DNA of 64,000 bases, taken from assembly GCA_000702025.1 (NCBI GenBank), contig JNKJ01000008.1, positions 220,831 to 284,830 of the forward strand, given 5' to 3'. Position numbers and translations under genes: made by a program. Shown piece by piece: positions 16,698 to 25,479 of the stretch. The notes under the pieces were generated by a model that was given only the letters and a program-made list of their open reading frames with translations, ran no database searches and was not told the origin of the DNA. Origin of the DNA: Blautia schinkii DSM 10518. Lineage in GTDB: Bacteria; Bacillota; Clostridia; Lachnospirales; Lachnospiraceae. Numbering within the stretch: position 1 is the first letter of the stretch; every line of letters starts with the position of its first letter.

Positions 16698-17228
16698 TTA
16701 CCGAACTTGAGCGTTGGCTATGCGTAAGAACTCCTCGGCCATGTCTTCGGGACTTTCCTTAGCCCCATCCTCCAGCCAATGAATCATCATGTTATAGAAC
16801 GCACCGGAATAATAGTACAATTCATATTTTGAAATGGAACTGGTGGGCATATCACCATAAGCATCTATCACAAAATCGTTGATCGCTGCAAGCAGAGTCT
16901 GTGGTGTCTGTGCATGGTGAAAAGTCAATATAAGCGGCGCATGTTCTTTGAAAAAGCGAAACTTAAAATACATCAGCTCTTTATTGCGGAAATTCTCATC
17001 CGGTGATGGATTCTCCTGATTATACTTTTCATTCATCTGCATGATACCATAATCCACGATGTCCTCAATAGTAGAAAAATTACGATAAAAGGATGACCTG
17101 GCAACGCCGGATTTCTCAACAAGGGCGGTGACTGTTATACCGGACCATTTTTCGTACTGTGCCAGTTGGATCAATGCGCTGAGTAAGCTGTCTTTTACTT
17201 TTTTGTTTGATACTTTTCTCTTATCCAT
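16698..17228 (-). CDS. TetR-family transcriptional regulator
   Basis: The 176-residue protein has the TetR N-terminal helix-turn-helix (ITVTALVEKSGVARSSFYRN) and a C-terminal ligand domain of the TetR_C type found in Firmicutes (YYYSGAFYNMMIHWLEDGAK). I chose ATG 17228, preceded by AAGGAGAAATGTCCCCAT; a start at 17294 would add 22 atypical residues and run into the operator. It is divergent from an alpha/beta hydrolase, with a 10-bp inverted repeat between them, so repression of itself and the hydrolase is likely. Confidence 0.9.
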   Translation of the reverse strand: MDKRKVSNKKVKDSLLSALIQLAQYEKWSGITVTALVEKSGVARSSFYRNFSTIEDIVDYGIMQMNEKYNQENPSPDENFRNKELMYFKFRFFKEHAPLILTFHHAQTPQTLLAAINDFVIDAYGDMPTSSISKYELYYYSGAFYNMMIHWLEDGAKESPEDMAEEFLRIANAQVR

Positions 17229-17283
17229 ATGGGGACATTTCTCCTTATTTTGTGTCAGGTCGCGGCCTTGCTTTCTTTGGTCA

Positions 17284-17322
17284 ATATGATACAATTTTTA
17301 TCAGATATAAAATGTATCATAT
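17284..17322. promoter_or_regulatory. Probable TetR operator
   Basis: ATATGATACA (17284-17293) and TGTATCATAT (17313-17322) are perfect inverted copies spaced by 19 bases, in the 163-base gap between the divergent TetR and hydrolase genes. Arm length and position match a dimer-of-dimers TetR operator. Confidence 0.65.
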
Positions 17323-17391
17323 CATATGGAAGTTATAAAATCAACGCATACACTCTTAAAAACAGAAAGTATAATCAGGAGGAAGCATAGC

Positions 17392-18282
17392 ATGAACACT
17401 CAGTTTAAACGTGAAGATGTTGACTTTTATTCAAACAATACGCGGTGCAGCGCATGGCTTTATTTGCCCCAAGGCGGTGAAAAAAGACCTGTGATCGTAA
17501 TGGCGCATGGCCTGGGCGGGGTACGGGAAATGCGGCTGGACGAATATGCCGAACGGTTCGCTGCCGCAGGATATGCCTGTTTTTTATTTGATTATCGTAA
17601 CTTCGGAGCAAGTGATGGGAAGAAAAGGCAATGGATAAATGTAAGAAATCAGCTTGCAGACTGGAACTGCGCCATAGATTTAATGAAAAAGGACAAGCGG
17701 GTTGACGGGAAAAAGATTTTTCTTTTTGGAAGTTCATTCAGCGGCGGACATGTGACAGCCTTATCCGCAGGCAGAAAGGATATCTGCGCAGCCGTGGCGC
17801 AATGCCCATACACAAATAAATGGGCCACTATGGGTACGCTCTCGCTGCGTTCTACGGTAAAGACGGTTCCTTTACTTATCGCGGACCTGCTCTCCTGCCT
17901 CACAGGATATCATCCGGTAATGGTAAAATTAGGGGCGCCCCGAGGAAAGGCCGCATTGATGGCTGTTCCCGACTACAACGTCTTTTTGAGACAGGTCCCG
18001 GCAGGTTCGACTTTTGTAAACAAGGCACCTGCCAGGACTATACTGGAATTTTTCAAATACAGCCCCGGCAGATACACAAAGCATATTCAGTCACCTATTT
18101 ACTTTGCTGTTTGCAAAAAAGATACCCTGGCGCCTGCCAAAGCTACAGTTGAGTGTGCGAGGCATGCAAAAAAAGCGACAATTAAAGAATATGACTGTGG
18201 TCATTTTGATATTTATTTAGGTGAATATTTTGAAGAAGCAATTGTGGATTATATTTCCTTTTTTGATAAGTACGCACAATAG
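17392..18282 (+). CDS. Alpha/beta hydrolase
   Basis: This 296-residue alpha/beta hydrolase has the oxyanion region MAHGLGGVREMRLDEYAERF, a nucleophile elbow read as FGSSFSGGH (Ser in GSSFSG), and the C-terminal acid/His pair in KKDTLAPA and YDCGHFDIY. This pattern resembles dienelactone-hydrolase or DUF1100-type enzymes. The start ATG 17392 has AGGAGGAAGCATAG upstream. It is divergent from tetR and probably repressed by it. Its last 34 bases overlap the convergent CPBP gene. The substrate is unknown; an ester or lactone is plausible, with a role in detoxification. Confidence 0.85.
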   Translation: MNTQFKREDVDFYSNNTRCSAWLYLPQGGEKRPVIVMAHGLGGVREMRLDEYAERFAAAGYACFLFDYRNFGASDGKKRQWINVRNQLADWNCAIDLMKKDKRVDGKKIFLFGSSFSGGHVTALSAGRKDICAAVAQCPYTNKWATMGTLSLRSTVKTVPLLIADLLSCLTGYHPVMVKLGAPRGKAALMAVPDYNVFLRQVPAGSTFVNKAPARTILEFFKYSPGRYTKHIQSPIYFAVCKKDTLAPAKATVECARHAKKATIKEYDCGHFDIYLGEYFEEAIVDYISFFDKYAQ

Positions 18283-19310
18283 TCATCCGCTCTCTCGTCC
18301 ATGGTAGGTATCCGGTTTTTCCTGTCTCTGAATACCTTAGCTGCCAAAAAGCCAAGATACAGGATGGAATTCACAATCAGCAGGAAAAGCACATCCGCCC
18401 AGCCCACGGTCTGATTGGATAACACGTCGGCAGAAAAGGTTCCGCTCACCACCGGCACCAGGTTGTTGTTCATAAAATGGATGATCACAGCTACCCAGAT
18501 ATTATTTGTTTTCATGTACGCATAGGCGAAGAATACCCCAAGCGTGATACAGGTAATGATCTGACCGATTACACTGATAAAGCCCATGGACGGGGATGTA
18601 TAATAAAAGAAATTAATAGGCAGATGCCACAGTCCCCAGATGATACCCAGTAAAAGGACACCCTTTCGCAGCCCAAATTTCTCCTGCAGAATTGGCTGGA
18701 GGTAAAACCGCCATCCATACTCCTCTCCGAAAAATGCGGAGAAGCTGAGGAAAAAGCTTGGTATTAATGTGGCCAGCACAATCCATGTAGTCACGTCCGT
18801 AAAAATGCTGATAAAGTAATCCAACTGACCGCTTATTGCGTAAGAAATCACGAATCTCAGCAAATATAAAGCCAGATAAAGAAGCGCAAGAAGAAAGGTC
18901 ATCCCCCATTTGCCGCCCTTTAGGCCATATGCCTTACGTTTGTCGGTATTTTCTGTAAAATACAGGATCCATAATACAATGGAGCCGCCCATCATGATCC
19001 ATTGGCTTGCCATTGCCCAGAAATCTCCCGGGATTAAAACGCTTCCCAAAGCAGTCAGCAAAATTACTAACGTCAATGCAAGAAATCCAATAAAAAACCT
19101 GCGGGGCAATAAAGAGTCTCCTTTCCTGGTAATCAGCGCCGCCAGCATAACTCCGGCAGCAGGATAATACATCTGAGCTGCCGGAAATACCGACACATCC
19201 AGTCCCTTACTGTAACCAAAGCCCATAAAAATACCAAGTACGTAAGGCAGCAGATAGGCAACTGCCAGGAAAATGATGATTTGTTTTTTTGTTCTTTCTT
19301 CTGTTTTCAT
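18249..19310 (-). CDS. CPBP-family intramembrane metalloprotease
   Basis: The 353-residue protein has about eight membrane helices and the CPBP (Abi) motifs: FGEEYGWRFYLQ (EExxxR), IIWGLWHLPIN and HFMNN. In eukaryotes the family processes CAAX proteins; in bacteria it is linked to bacteriocin self-immunity or unknown cleavage. Start ATG 19310 follows GGGAGGATCAGAGA. It overlaps the hydrolase stop on the opposite strand by 34 bases. No bacteriocin gene is visible near it. The two-component system upstream in the same direction is separated from it by a terminator. Confidence 0.9.
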   Translation of the reverse strand: MKTEERTKKQIIIFLAVAYLLPYVLGIFMGFGYSKGLDVSVFPAAQMYYPAAGVMLAALITRKGDSLLPRRFFIGFLALTLVILLTALGSVLIPGDFWAMASQWIMMGGSIVLWILYFTENTDKRKAYGLKGGKWGMTFLLALLYLALYLLRFVISYAISGQLDYFISIFTDVTTWIVLATLIPSFFLSFSAFFGEEYGWRFYLQPILQEKFGLRKGVLLLGIIWGLWHLPINFFYYTSPSMGFISVIGQIITCITLGVFFAYAYMKTNNIWVAVIIHFMNNNLVPVVSGTFSADVLSNQTVGWADVLFLLIVNSILYLGFLAAKVFRDRKNRIPTMDERADDYCAYLSKKEI

Positions 19311-19416
19311 TCTCTGATCCTCCCTAAATTTGATACCACGCTGCTTTGCTGCACAGCAGGTTTAATGCTCCGCCAGTTTGCCGCGGGGTATTTGACTTCT
19401 TTCCCATAATATAGCA

Positions 19417-19445
19417 CAAAAAAAGAAGCAGCTATCAACTGCTTC
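19417..19445 (-). terminator. Terminator after the LytTR response regulator
   Basis: On the minus strand GAAGCAG pairs with CTGCTTC around a 7-base loop (stem 19425-19445) and is followed by seven U. It lies about 90 bases past the response-regulator stop and before the CPBP gene. Confidence 0.8.
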
Positions 19446-19533
19446 GTAAATGGTAAAACTGCTTTCGCAAACGGCAGGCTTCCACACCTGTTTACACCTC
19501 ATACCGCACTTCCGGTTCAGCCCTGCGCAATAA

Positions 19534-20265
19534 TTACTGGCCCTTCTGCACTTCGGCTTTCGCCCTGCGCGACAACAAACAGTGCTCTCCGTTTGTTAAT
19601 TCCACCGTATTCTCTTTTAAGTGAATCTGCCGGATATGCTCCCGATTGACCAGAAAGCCGCGGTGACAGCGCCAGAATCGGCCGCCAAGCTCATCCTCAA
19701 TGGTGCCCAGGCTTCCGTAAAATTCTAAGCTTTCATCCACCATCCGCAGCAAGATGAGATGCTTTCGCCCAATAGCCTCAAAGTAAAGGATTTTGGTCAG
19801 AGGAATATGCCGGATGGTATCTAAGATTTTCAGAGGGTAATATTGTGTATTCTCCCCGGATTCCGCCAGTATCCGGCTTTCCGCATTGGCAAGGCAGGTC
19901 TGGATCCGTTTTATGATATGTTCGTGATCGCCTTTTACCACATAATCCATAGCCTCCAGCTGGTACCGGAAGGTTTCCGCGGCCAGATCATCATGCGCGG
20001 TGATAAAGATGATAAATCCCCGTGGGTCCACTCGGCGGATTCTCTGCGCCAGCTCCAGTCCGTTCATGCTGTCTGGGAAATCTATATCTAAAAAATAAAT
20101 CCCCCTCTGGCAACCGTTTTTTATTTCACCAAGCAGCTCCTCCGGGGTGGTGAAGGTCCTGATAGGCCCCATATCATAGGCGGAAATCATGACCTGATCG
20201 CTGACTACCTGTTCCAACTGCTTTAACAAAGGTATCTCATCATCACATATATAGATTGGTACCAC
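19534..20265 (-). CDS. LytTR-family response regulator (AgrA-like)
   Basis: The 243-residue protein has a receiver domain (ICDDEIPLL; phosphoacceptor Asp in FLDIDFP; FITAHDD) and a C-terminal LytTR DNA-binding domain (KILYFEAIGRKHLILLR, FWRCHRGFLVNREHIRQI). The start is a GTG at 20265 with AGAGG eight bases upstream. It lies 52 bases downstream of the histidine kinase gene and ends before a terminator. LytTR regulators of this type control bacteriocin, virulence or quorum-sensing genes, but no agrB/agrD-like peptide gene is found here. Confidence 0.93.
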   Translation of the reverse strand: MVPIYICDDEIPLLKQLEQVVSDQVMISAYDMGPIRTFTTPEELLGEIKNGCQRGIYFLDIDFPDSMNGLELAQRIRRVDPRGFIIFITAHDDLAAETFRYQLEAMDYVVKGDHEHIIKRIQTCLANAESRILAESGENTQYYPLKILDTIRHIPLTKILYFEAIGRKHLILLRMVDESLEFYGSLGTIEDELGGRFWRCHRGFLVNREHIRQIHLKENTVELTNGEHCLLSRRAKAEVQKGQ

Positions 20266-20317
20266 TCATGTTACCTCTTTTCTCATCTGATTTTATTGCA
20301 TCTGCTTTTAACACATC

Positions 20318-21673
20318 TTATAGCGGAATCCGGATTTCATAACGGAACATCTCATCCTTCAGATTCATGCCGGTTACGCAGCCGGGATATTTGCGGATTA
20401 TTTTCCGCAGACTCATAAGCCCGGTGCCGTGGCCGCTCCCCTTTGTCGTGTAAGCATCATGACTCATAGCGGAAAGATCCGGCGTTTGGGCATAGGAGTT
20501 CGCCACCGCAGTCAAAAGCTCGTTCTCTGTCTGCAGCAAGACCAGACTAATATGAGGATGTGTACTTAACTTCGCAGCCTCCAGGGCATTGTCCAGTAGA
20601 ATTCCCATACAGCGCAGAAGGTCCTGCTGGCGCATCCCCTCTTTAAGAACAGGATAAAGAACCTCCGCATTTACCTGAACCCCTGCCTCCTGCATTTGGG
20701 CAATCTTTGATGTAATCAGACTGCGCAGCGGCGGAATCTGGATGCGGCCTACAGCCTCGAGGATTTTTATCTCATCTCCAAGCCTTTCGTCGAAATAGCT
20801 GCTGGTGTTACGCATAAAGTCCTGAATTCCCTTGAGGTCGCCCTCTCTCGCCTGGATTGTCATGCCTGTCATCAGATTTGTAAAATCATGGCGGAAGGAG
20901 CGCATTTCCTGCTGAAGCTCTTCCAGCAGAGCCAAATGGGCTTTCTGCTGCATGATAATATCCTCCTGGGCCTTGACCCGTTCTTTTGCCGCCTGGTACA
21001 TGGCCGCGAACTGCAGGAAGAATAGCGCTAACACAATCAGTGCCACCGAATAAGACGCGGTGAGAAGTGTTACCTCCTTTAACGGAAAAAGCAGACGGAT
21101 AATCGTATGTACATGCATCAGCAGGAGGCTGACAATTAATGTTACCACAGCCCTCAGACTGCTCGTAAATAAGGCTTCAAAATATCTGTCAAACTCCAGC
21201 CTGCGCAGCAGCACTGCAATGAGAAGAGAACAAACCAGCATGATCGTATGGGAAAGCACGGATGTGGCCAGACCGTACAGGTACATATTCTCCATTTCAG
21301 GCATATAACTGATAAGAACCTCTCCGGCAAGCGAACCAATTGTAAATACCACAAAATGCGTGAGCGCTGCCGCCGCTACTGTGCGTATTACCTTTTGTCT
21401 GTAGGTCCACAGAAGCAGAAGGATTAAAATAACTACATGAAGGGTATAGAGATAAATATTCCAGTTTACCAAAAAGTCTTCATCCAACGTAGTCCCCTGC
21501 ATTAGCAAAATGTTCGCAACGACCTGAATCACAAAATAGATGGTACAATATAAGACGGCACTCTTCTTGTTGATCCGCTCATTTAGAATGTGTACGCTTA
21601 GAACGTACATACTCAGGGAATAACAGGTGGACATATAGAGAAGAGTGCCGAAAACGTAAATATAATAAAACAT
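20318..21673 (-). CDS. GHKL sensor histidine kinase (AgrC-like)
   Basis: The 451-residue protein has six or seven N-terminal membrane helices and a dimerisation region with the phosphoacceptor His in EMRSFRHDFTNLMTGM. It ends in a GHKL ATPase domain (LLDNALEAAKL; GSGHGTGLMSLRKIIRKYPG). This is the AgrC/ComD architecture of peptide-sensing kinases. I chose ATG 21673 because GGAAGGAAAAAG lies directly upstream; a longer frame reaches 21760. It forms an operon with the LytTR regulator. The signal is unknown; an extracellular peptide made elsewhere is plausible. Confidence 0.92.
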   Translation of the reverse strand: MFYYIYVFGTLLYMSTCYSLSMYVLSVHILNERINKKSAVLYCTIYFVIQVVANILLMQGTTLDEDFLVNWNIYLYTLHVVILILLLLWTYRQKVIRTVAAAALTHFVVFTIGSLAGEVLISYMPEMENMYLYGLATSVLSHTIMLVCSLLIAVLLRRLEFDRYFEALFTSSLRAVVTLIVSLLLMHVHTIIRLLFPLKEVTLLTASYSVALIVLALFFLQFAAMYQAAKERVKAQEDIIMQQKAHLALLEELQQEMRSFRHDFTNLMTGMTIQAREGDLKGIQDFMRNTSSYFDERLGDEIKILEAVGRIQIPPLRSLITSKIAQMQEAGVQVNAEVLYPVLKEGMRQQDLLRCMGILLDNALEAAKLSTHPHISLVLLQTENELLTAVANSYAQTPDLSAMSHDAYTTKGSGHGTGLMSLRKIIRKYPGCVTGMNLKDEMFRYEIRIPL

Positions 21674-21763
21674 CTTTTTCCTTCCAAATACATATGTTAC
21701 ATAATGATTGGTGTATTTTTTGGTACAGATATAATTATAGTATAAGTAACTGTGAATCACAAC

Positions 21764-24034
21764 TTAAATTTTGTACCGCTCATCCATACTCTCAAATCCA
21801 ATCCCATCTTCTCTTATAGTTATCACGATTTTATCGTTACTATTTTTTGCGGCAATTTCATTTAACTTTTCTATGACATCGCTTTCTGTCATCTTAAGCA
21901 AATCTTCAATATCCGTTCCGTCCCAAAATTCTTTAATATCGTTTTCCATGCCTCCAATCGAACGGTCACGTTCACCTACCGTTACTGCTTCTTTATCTGA
22001 AATATGGTAGGAATATTGATAATACATGCTGCTCCATGCCGCATATCCACCTTCACCGGTTTGTTTTTCAAGAGTATTTCCTCCAAGTATCGGGTCCTGC
22101 TCCGGGTCTCCGGTGTATTCGCTCTTCACAAACTCGGCATTTTCCATACCGGATACTCTGACAGTAAGAGCAACAAAGGTCTTATCGTCCGTAGATAAAG
22201 GGATACTGTAGTCATTAGCTGCAGTCTCCATATTAATTTTTTCCATTCTTTCGTAACTCTCATTTGCCCATTCCAGAAGATGCATATTAAAATCTGCTAA
22301 AGACATATCCTGATACCCTGGTGTTTTCAATGCAAGAAGGGATTGGTAATCCTCTTCTGTGGCTTTTCCATATGTGTAGATTTCTTCTTCATTTTGTACT
22401 GCCGTAAGCCTGTTTTCATCTTCTGTTTCAGGTATGCTAAGAGGGGTAAAGGAGTATTCCACAGCCATTTTGAGCTTATCTGTATCCCACTGCTTCTCAA
22501 CGGAATCAATTTTTGCATCAATAGTTTGTTTCATAAACTCCTCATCCTGCAGCTGCTCTGTAGTAGTGTTTTGTAAAATGGCCTTAAGTTCATCTCCTAC
22601 TGCGGACCTGGTCTTTTCATATTCCCGGACAGTAAGCTTATCACCATCCTCAATATTAAGAGTAAGAAAATATTCTAACATGGCATTATCCGAAGCATCC
22701 GAAAAATTCGTCTGTGTATAGCCGCCAAATCCTCTGGATTGCCATTTTTCTGCAGTAAGAGGATCCAGGATATAAAACAGAAAGGAAGCGATTTCATTGG
22801 TATCTTTCAGTTCATACAACGCCTCGTCCTGAGAAAAACGGTCTAGCAGCTTTTTGTATTCAATCGTGTCTGTCAGCTCTAACACCCTATTTCGGAATTG
22901 TGTAACCGTCATATCCTCATAACCGTCAAACTGCAGGGACACTAATTTCTCATATTCTTCATCTGTGAAATTTGTATCCGGAATTGTGGATAGTTTTTGC
23001 GTCTGAGAAGCAGTGTCCAAAGCGGATGTTGCAAATGTTGTGGTAACGCAGACAATCAGACCTGCAGCAATCAAAATTGCAGATAATGTATTCTTCTTTA
23101 TTTTCATAATTGCAGTTATCCTTTCTTCGATTGCATTTTTGCTGAAATTGTTGCAAAAAGGCGTCAAACCGCTTTTCTCTGCCTCCATACTGATCAGCAT
23201 ACATGCATAGGCAGATTTTGACTTTTCCCCAAGATGATGTACCACGCATTCATCACAGGCAAGTTCAATATCCCGGTTAAAAAGTACATACATTGCCCAC
23301 ACAAAGGGATTAAACCAGTGCAGGCATAAAGCAGCGGCAGCCATAAGCTTGATCACAGTATCATAGCGGCAGATATGCATATATTCATGCAGTAAAACAT
23401 ATTGCAGCTGTACTGTATCTTCCCAATCTGTCTTTTTCGGCATCAGGATTACAGGATGCAGGATTCCATAGGTCAACGGCGTAGAAATCCTGTCTGACTG
23501 CCGGATGGAAATTGTCCGTTTTATCCGGTGCGCCCTCTGCCACTGTTCTATAAATTCATTATGGACAGGTAACGCGGTTCTGAATTCAAGCCTGCTGCGA
23601 TAATAGGAAATGATGAAAAACAGCGCACAAATCACCATCCCTGCACACCAGATGAGTATGGGAGCAGATATATCAGTTATATCAATAATATCAGTTACAT
23701 CAGATAACTCAGATACAACAGATACATCAACTGCAGGATTCACTGTCTGCGGATTTGCCTGATTTATAAGTTCCTGCTGTCCCTGTGGTATTGCAGCTTC
23801 AGGATTGACTGCCGGCAGTGTCCCGGTCCATATTCCTGAGGGTGTATGATAACCCACAAAAGAATAGAAACTGAACATGGACGGAATAGAGAACGGTATC
23901 AGCAATCTTAAAATAACAATTCCCCATAATACGATAAATGTGTTTTTCGGCAGTTTATGAATCGCAATTGCTCGGATTAAGACTATCGCCACGATAAGGA
24001 CTGCTCCGGAAAAGCTCATCTGTAATAAATTCAT
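21764..24034 (-). CDS. BlaR1-like M56 membrane metalloprotease sensor
   Basis: The 756-residue protein has N-terminal membrane helices and an M56 zinc protease domain with LLHEYMHICRYD (HExxH), followed by ALCLHWFNPFVWAMYVLFNR and ELACDE. A further helix (LSAILIAAGLIVCVTTTF) leads to a C-terminal part of about 400 residues outside the membrane. That part lacks a penicillin-binding SxxK motif. Instead it holds two related units, FDGYEDMTVTQFRNRVLEL and TPGYQDMSLADFNMHLLEW. It pairs with the blaI-type gene 10 bases upstream. The protease presumably inactivates the repressor when the outer domain senses a signal other than a beta-lactam. Start 24034 follows GGTGGTGATA. Confidence 0.85.
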   Translation of the reverse strand: MNLLQMSFSGAVLIVAIVLIRAIAIHKLPKNTFIVLWGIVILRLLIPFSIPSMFSFYSFVGYHTPSGIWTGTLPAVNPEAAIPQGQQELINQANPQTVNPAVDVSVVSELSDVTDIIDITDISAPILIWCAGMVICALFFIISYYRSRLEFRTALPVHNEFIEQWQRAHRIKRTISIRQSDRISTPLTYGILHPVILMPKKTDWEDTVQLQYVLLHEYMHICRYDTVIKLMAAAALCLHWFNPFVWAMYVLFNRDIELACDECVVHHLGEKSKSAYACMLISMEAEKSGLTPFCNNFSKNAIEERITAIMKIKKNTLSAILIAAGLIVCVTTTFATSALDTASQTQKLSTIPDTNFTDEEYEKLVSLQFDGYEDMTVTQFRNRVLELTDTIEYKKLLDRFSQDEALYELKDTNEIASFLFYILDPLTAEKWQSRGFGGYTQTNFSDASDNAMLEYFLTLNIEDGDKLTVREYEKTRSAVGDELKAILQNTTTEQLQDEEFMKQTIDAKIDSVEKQWDTDKLKMAVEYSFTPLSIPETEDENRLTAVQNEEEIYTYGKATEEDYQSLLALKTPGYQDMSLADFNMHLLEWANESYERMEKINMETAANDYSIPLSTDDKTFVALTVRVSGMENAEFVKSEYTGDPEQDPILGGNTLEKQTGEGGYAAWSSMYYQYSYHISDKEAVTVGERDRSIGGMENDIKEFWDGTDIEDLLKMTESDVIEKLNEIAAKNSNDKIVITIREDGIGFESMDERYKI

Positions 24035-24044
24035 TATCACCACC

Positions 24045-24404
24045 TCATTCCAGGTCACCGACAATCTGTTTCAGTTTCTCAATTTGTTCAGCAGTAAGCT
24101 TCTTCCTGCCAAGCAGAGCGGAAAACAGTTTGTCAACAGAACCATCATAAATTTTATTGATCAGCTCGTTTGTTTCAGCCTCCTGCACATCCTCCTTTGG
24201 TATCAGCGCATGGCAGGTGAAGTTCGGCTCGGATCGTTCAATGGCACCTTTTTTTATGCATCTTTTGATTAGGGTATAGGTGGTGTTTATGTTCCATCCG
24301 GTTTCTTCCTTCAGTACATCGGATATATGCTTTGCCGTACAGTCTCCTTCCCGCCAAAGCACCTCCATTATTTTTAGTTCTGAATCAAAAAGTTTGATAT
24401 CCAT
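24045..24404 (-). CDS. BlaI/MecI-family repressor
   Basis: This 119-residue winged-helix repressor shows the BlaI pattern LFDSELKIMEVLWREGDCTA, GWNINTTYTLIKRCIKKGAI and a C-terminal dimerisation helix. I chose the second ATG (24404), six bases after AAAGGAGG; the first ATG at 24410 abuts the ribosome binding site. It is directly upstream of the M56 protease gene. Its promoter contains TACTAC/GTAGTA operators of the BlaI type, so it should repress its own operon until the partner protease cleaves it. Confidence 0.93.
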   Translation of the reverse strand: MDIKLFDSELKIMEVLWREGDCTAKHISDVLKEETGWNINTTYTLIKRCIKKGAIERSEPNFTCHALIPKEDVQEAETNELINKIYDGSVDKLFSALLGRKKLTAEQIEKLKQIVGDLE

Positions 24405-24428
24405 TGGCATCCTCCTTTATACGACTAT

Positions 24429-24495
24429 AGTAGTACTACTGTTATTTCTATACTACTACAGTAATATAGAAATGTCAATACTACACCGGTAGTAT
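24429..24495 (-). promoter_or_regulatory. blaI promoter with several BlaI-type operators
   Basis: On the minus strand TTGACA (24478-24473) and TAGTAT (24455-24450) are spaced by exactly 17 bases. Three symmetric sites cover it: ATACTACaccgGTAGTAT (24478-24495) over the -35 side, a TACT/AGTA site in 24451-24463 over the -10 side, and the 12-bp palindrome AGTAGTACTACT (24429-24440) just downstream. The TACTAC/GTAGTA core matches BlaI/MecI operators. Confidence 0.85.
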
Positions 24496-24571
24496 AAATG
24501 AGTTATTTTTATTACTTTTATTAACTCTGTGTGGATTTCTGTTCGCACAGGAGATTCCTTTGATGGAAAAT

Positions 24572-24997
24572 CTACTCTCTGCTCCTTTTGAGTGTTTCTA
24601 ATATGCGGTTTTGCTTACGTACTTCCAACCTTAAGCAAATGTAATAAATAACTGCTCCTATAAAATATGGTATTGAAAATGATATTGTCATATCCCTATA
24701 TCCGTTTGGATGAATATCTACAAAATACGATGCAGCCTTTAACGAAACTAAAATTATAACCTCGGCACTTAAATATTGGATCACAATCATAGTCAAAGGC
24801 GAATATCTTTCTAATCTGTAATGTTGAGATAGAACGCCAACACCTAAAACACTCAATAGAAGAAACAAAAACATATTTAATTGTGTAGGATTCATCTCTC
24901 CTTTTTGGAAAATTTCAAAAGTGGTTAATAGTAGAGAAATTATCGTATAAGTTATACAAATAATAGGGATAACATTTTTCTTATTTACCAGTTTCAT
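24572..24997 (-). CDS. DUF3021 membrane protein
   Basis: This 141-residue protein has four predicted membrane helices and a basic C-terminal tail (RLEVRKQNRILETLKRSRE), matching DUF3021. Such proteins are encoded beside single-domain LytTR regulators and are thought to inhibit them by holding them at the membrane. Its start overlaps the LytTR gene by 17 bases, which supports this pairing. Its targets are unknown. Confidence 0.82.
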   Translation of the reverse strand: MKLVNKKNVIPIICITYTIISLLLTTFEIFQKGEMNPTQLNMFLFLLLSVLGVGVLSQHYRLERYSPLTMIVIQYLSAEVIILVSLKAASYFVDIHPNGYRDMTISFSIPYFIGAVIYYICLRLEVRKQNRILETLKRSRE

Positions 24998-25454
24998 TTT
25001 GAAATACTCCTTCCTTCATCGCATTAAGAAATGAGTTGAACTTCGCTTTATAACTCCTGTTTATCTGGATTCTTTCGCCGTTATCCAGTAATGCCATAAC
25101 ACGCATATTTATTTCAGATTTTAATGAATTAATTTTATAAACATTCAAAATGGTTGACTTGTTGACTCGTATAAATCCCAATTCATAGTAAGCATTCTCT
25201 AAATCCTGCAAACGTATATCAATTCGCACTACCTGATCATCAAGATATGCAAATGTCTTTTTGTCAACGGACTCAAAATAATATACATCATTCAATGAAA
25301 ATATGATCTCTTTATCATTTACTTTCCCAACAAGTCTTTTTCTATGTTTCATTAGAAAATCTAAAATTTCATTTACTTCTTTCGTTTTCATGCGGTAATA
25401 AAAATCTATTCTGTCTTCGAGAATGTCTTTTCTCTGATATTCATTTACTTTCAA
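24981..25454 (-). CDS. Stand-alone LytTR DNA-binding regulator
   Basis: The protein has 157 residues if started at the TTG at 25454, which follows AAGGAGGGGAATGGAAA. The N-terminal part is short and helical. The LytTR domain reads IIFSLNDVYYFESVDKKTF, ENAYYELGFIRVNKSTILNV and RIQINRSYKAKF. There is no receiver domain. It forms a unit with the DUF3021 membrane protein that overlaps it, as in LytTR regulatory systems, where the membrane partner sets the activity. A CPBP-like membrane gene lies 25 bases upstream in the same direction and may be part of the operon. Confidence 0.88.
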   Translation of the reverse strand: MKVNEYQRKDILEDRIDFYYRMKTKEVNEILDFLMKHRKRLVGKVNDKEIIFSLNDVYYFESVDKKTFAYLDDQVVRIDIRLQDLENAYYELGFIRVNKSTILNVYKINSLKSEINMRVMALLDNGERIQINRSYKAKFNSFLNAMKEGVFQNETGK

Positions 25455-25479
25455 TTTCCATTCCCCTCCTTGAAGGGTA

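Noticed and set aside
18249..21673. A complete agr-type quorum-sensing locus
   Set aside because: Kinase and regulator are present, but no agrB-like processing protease or agrD-like peptide gene is found; the CPBP protease lies behind a terminator.
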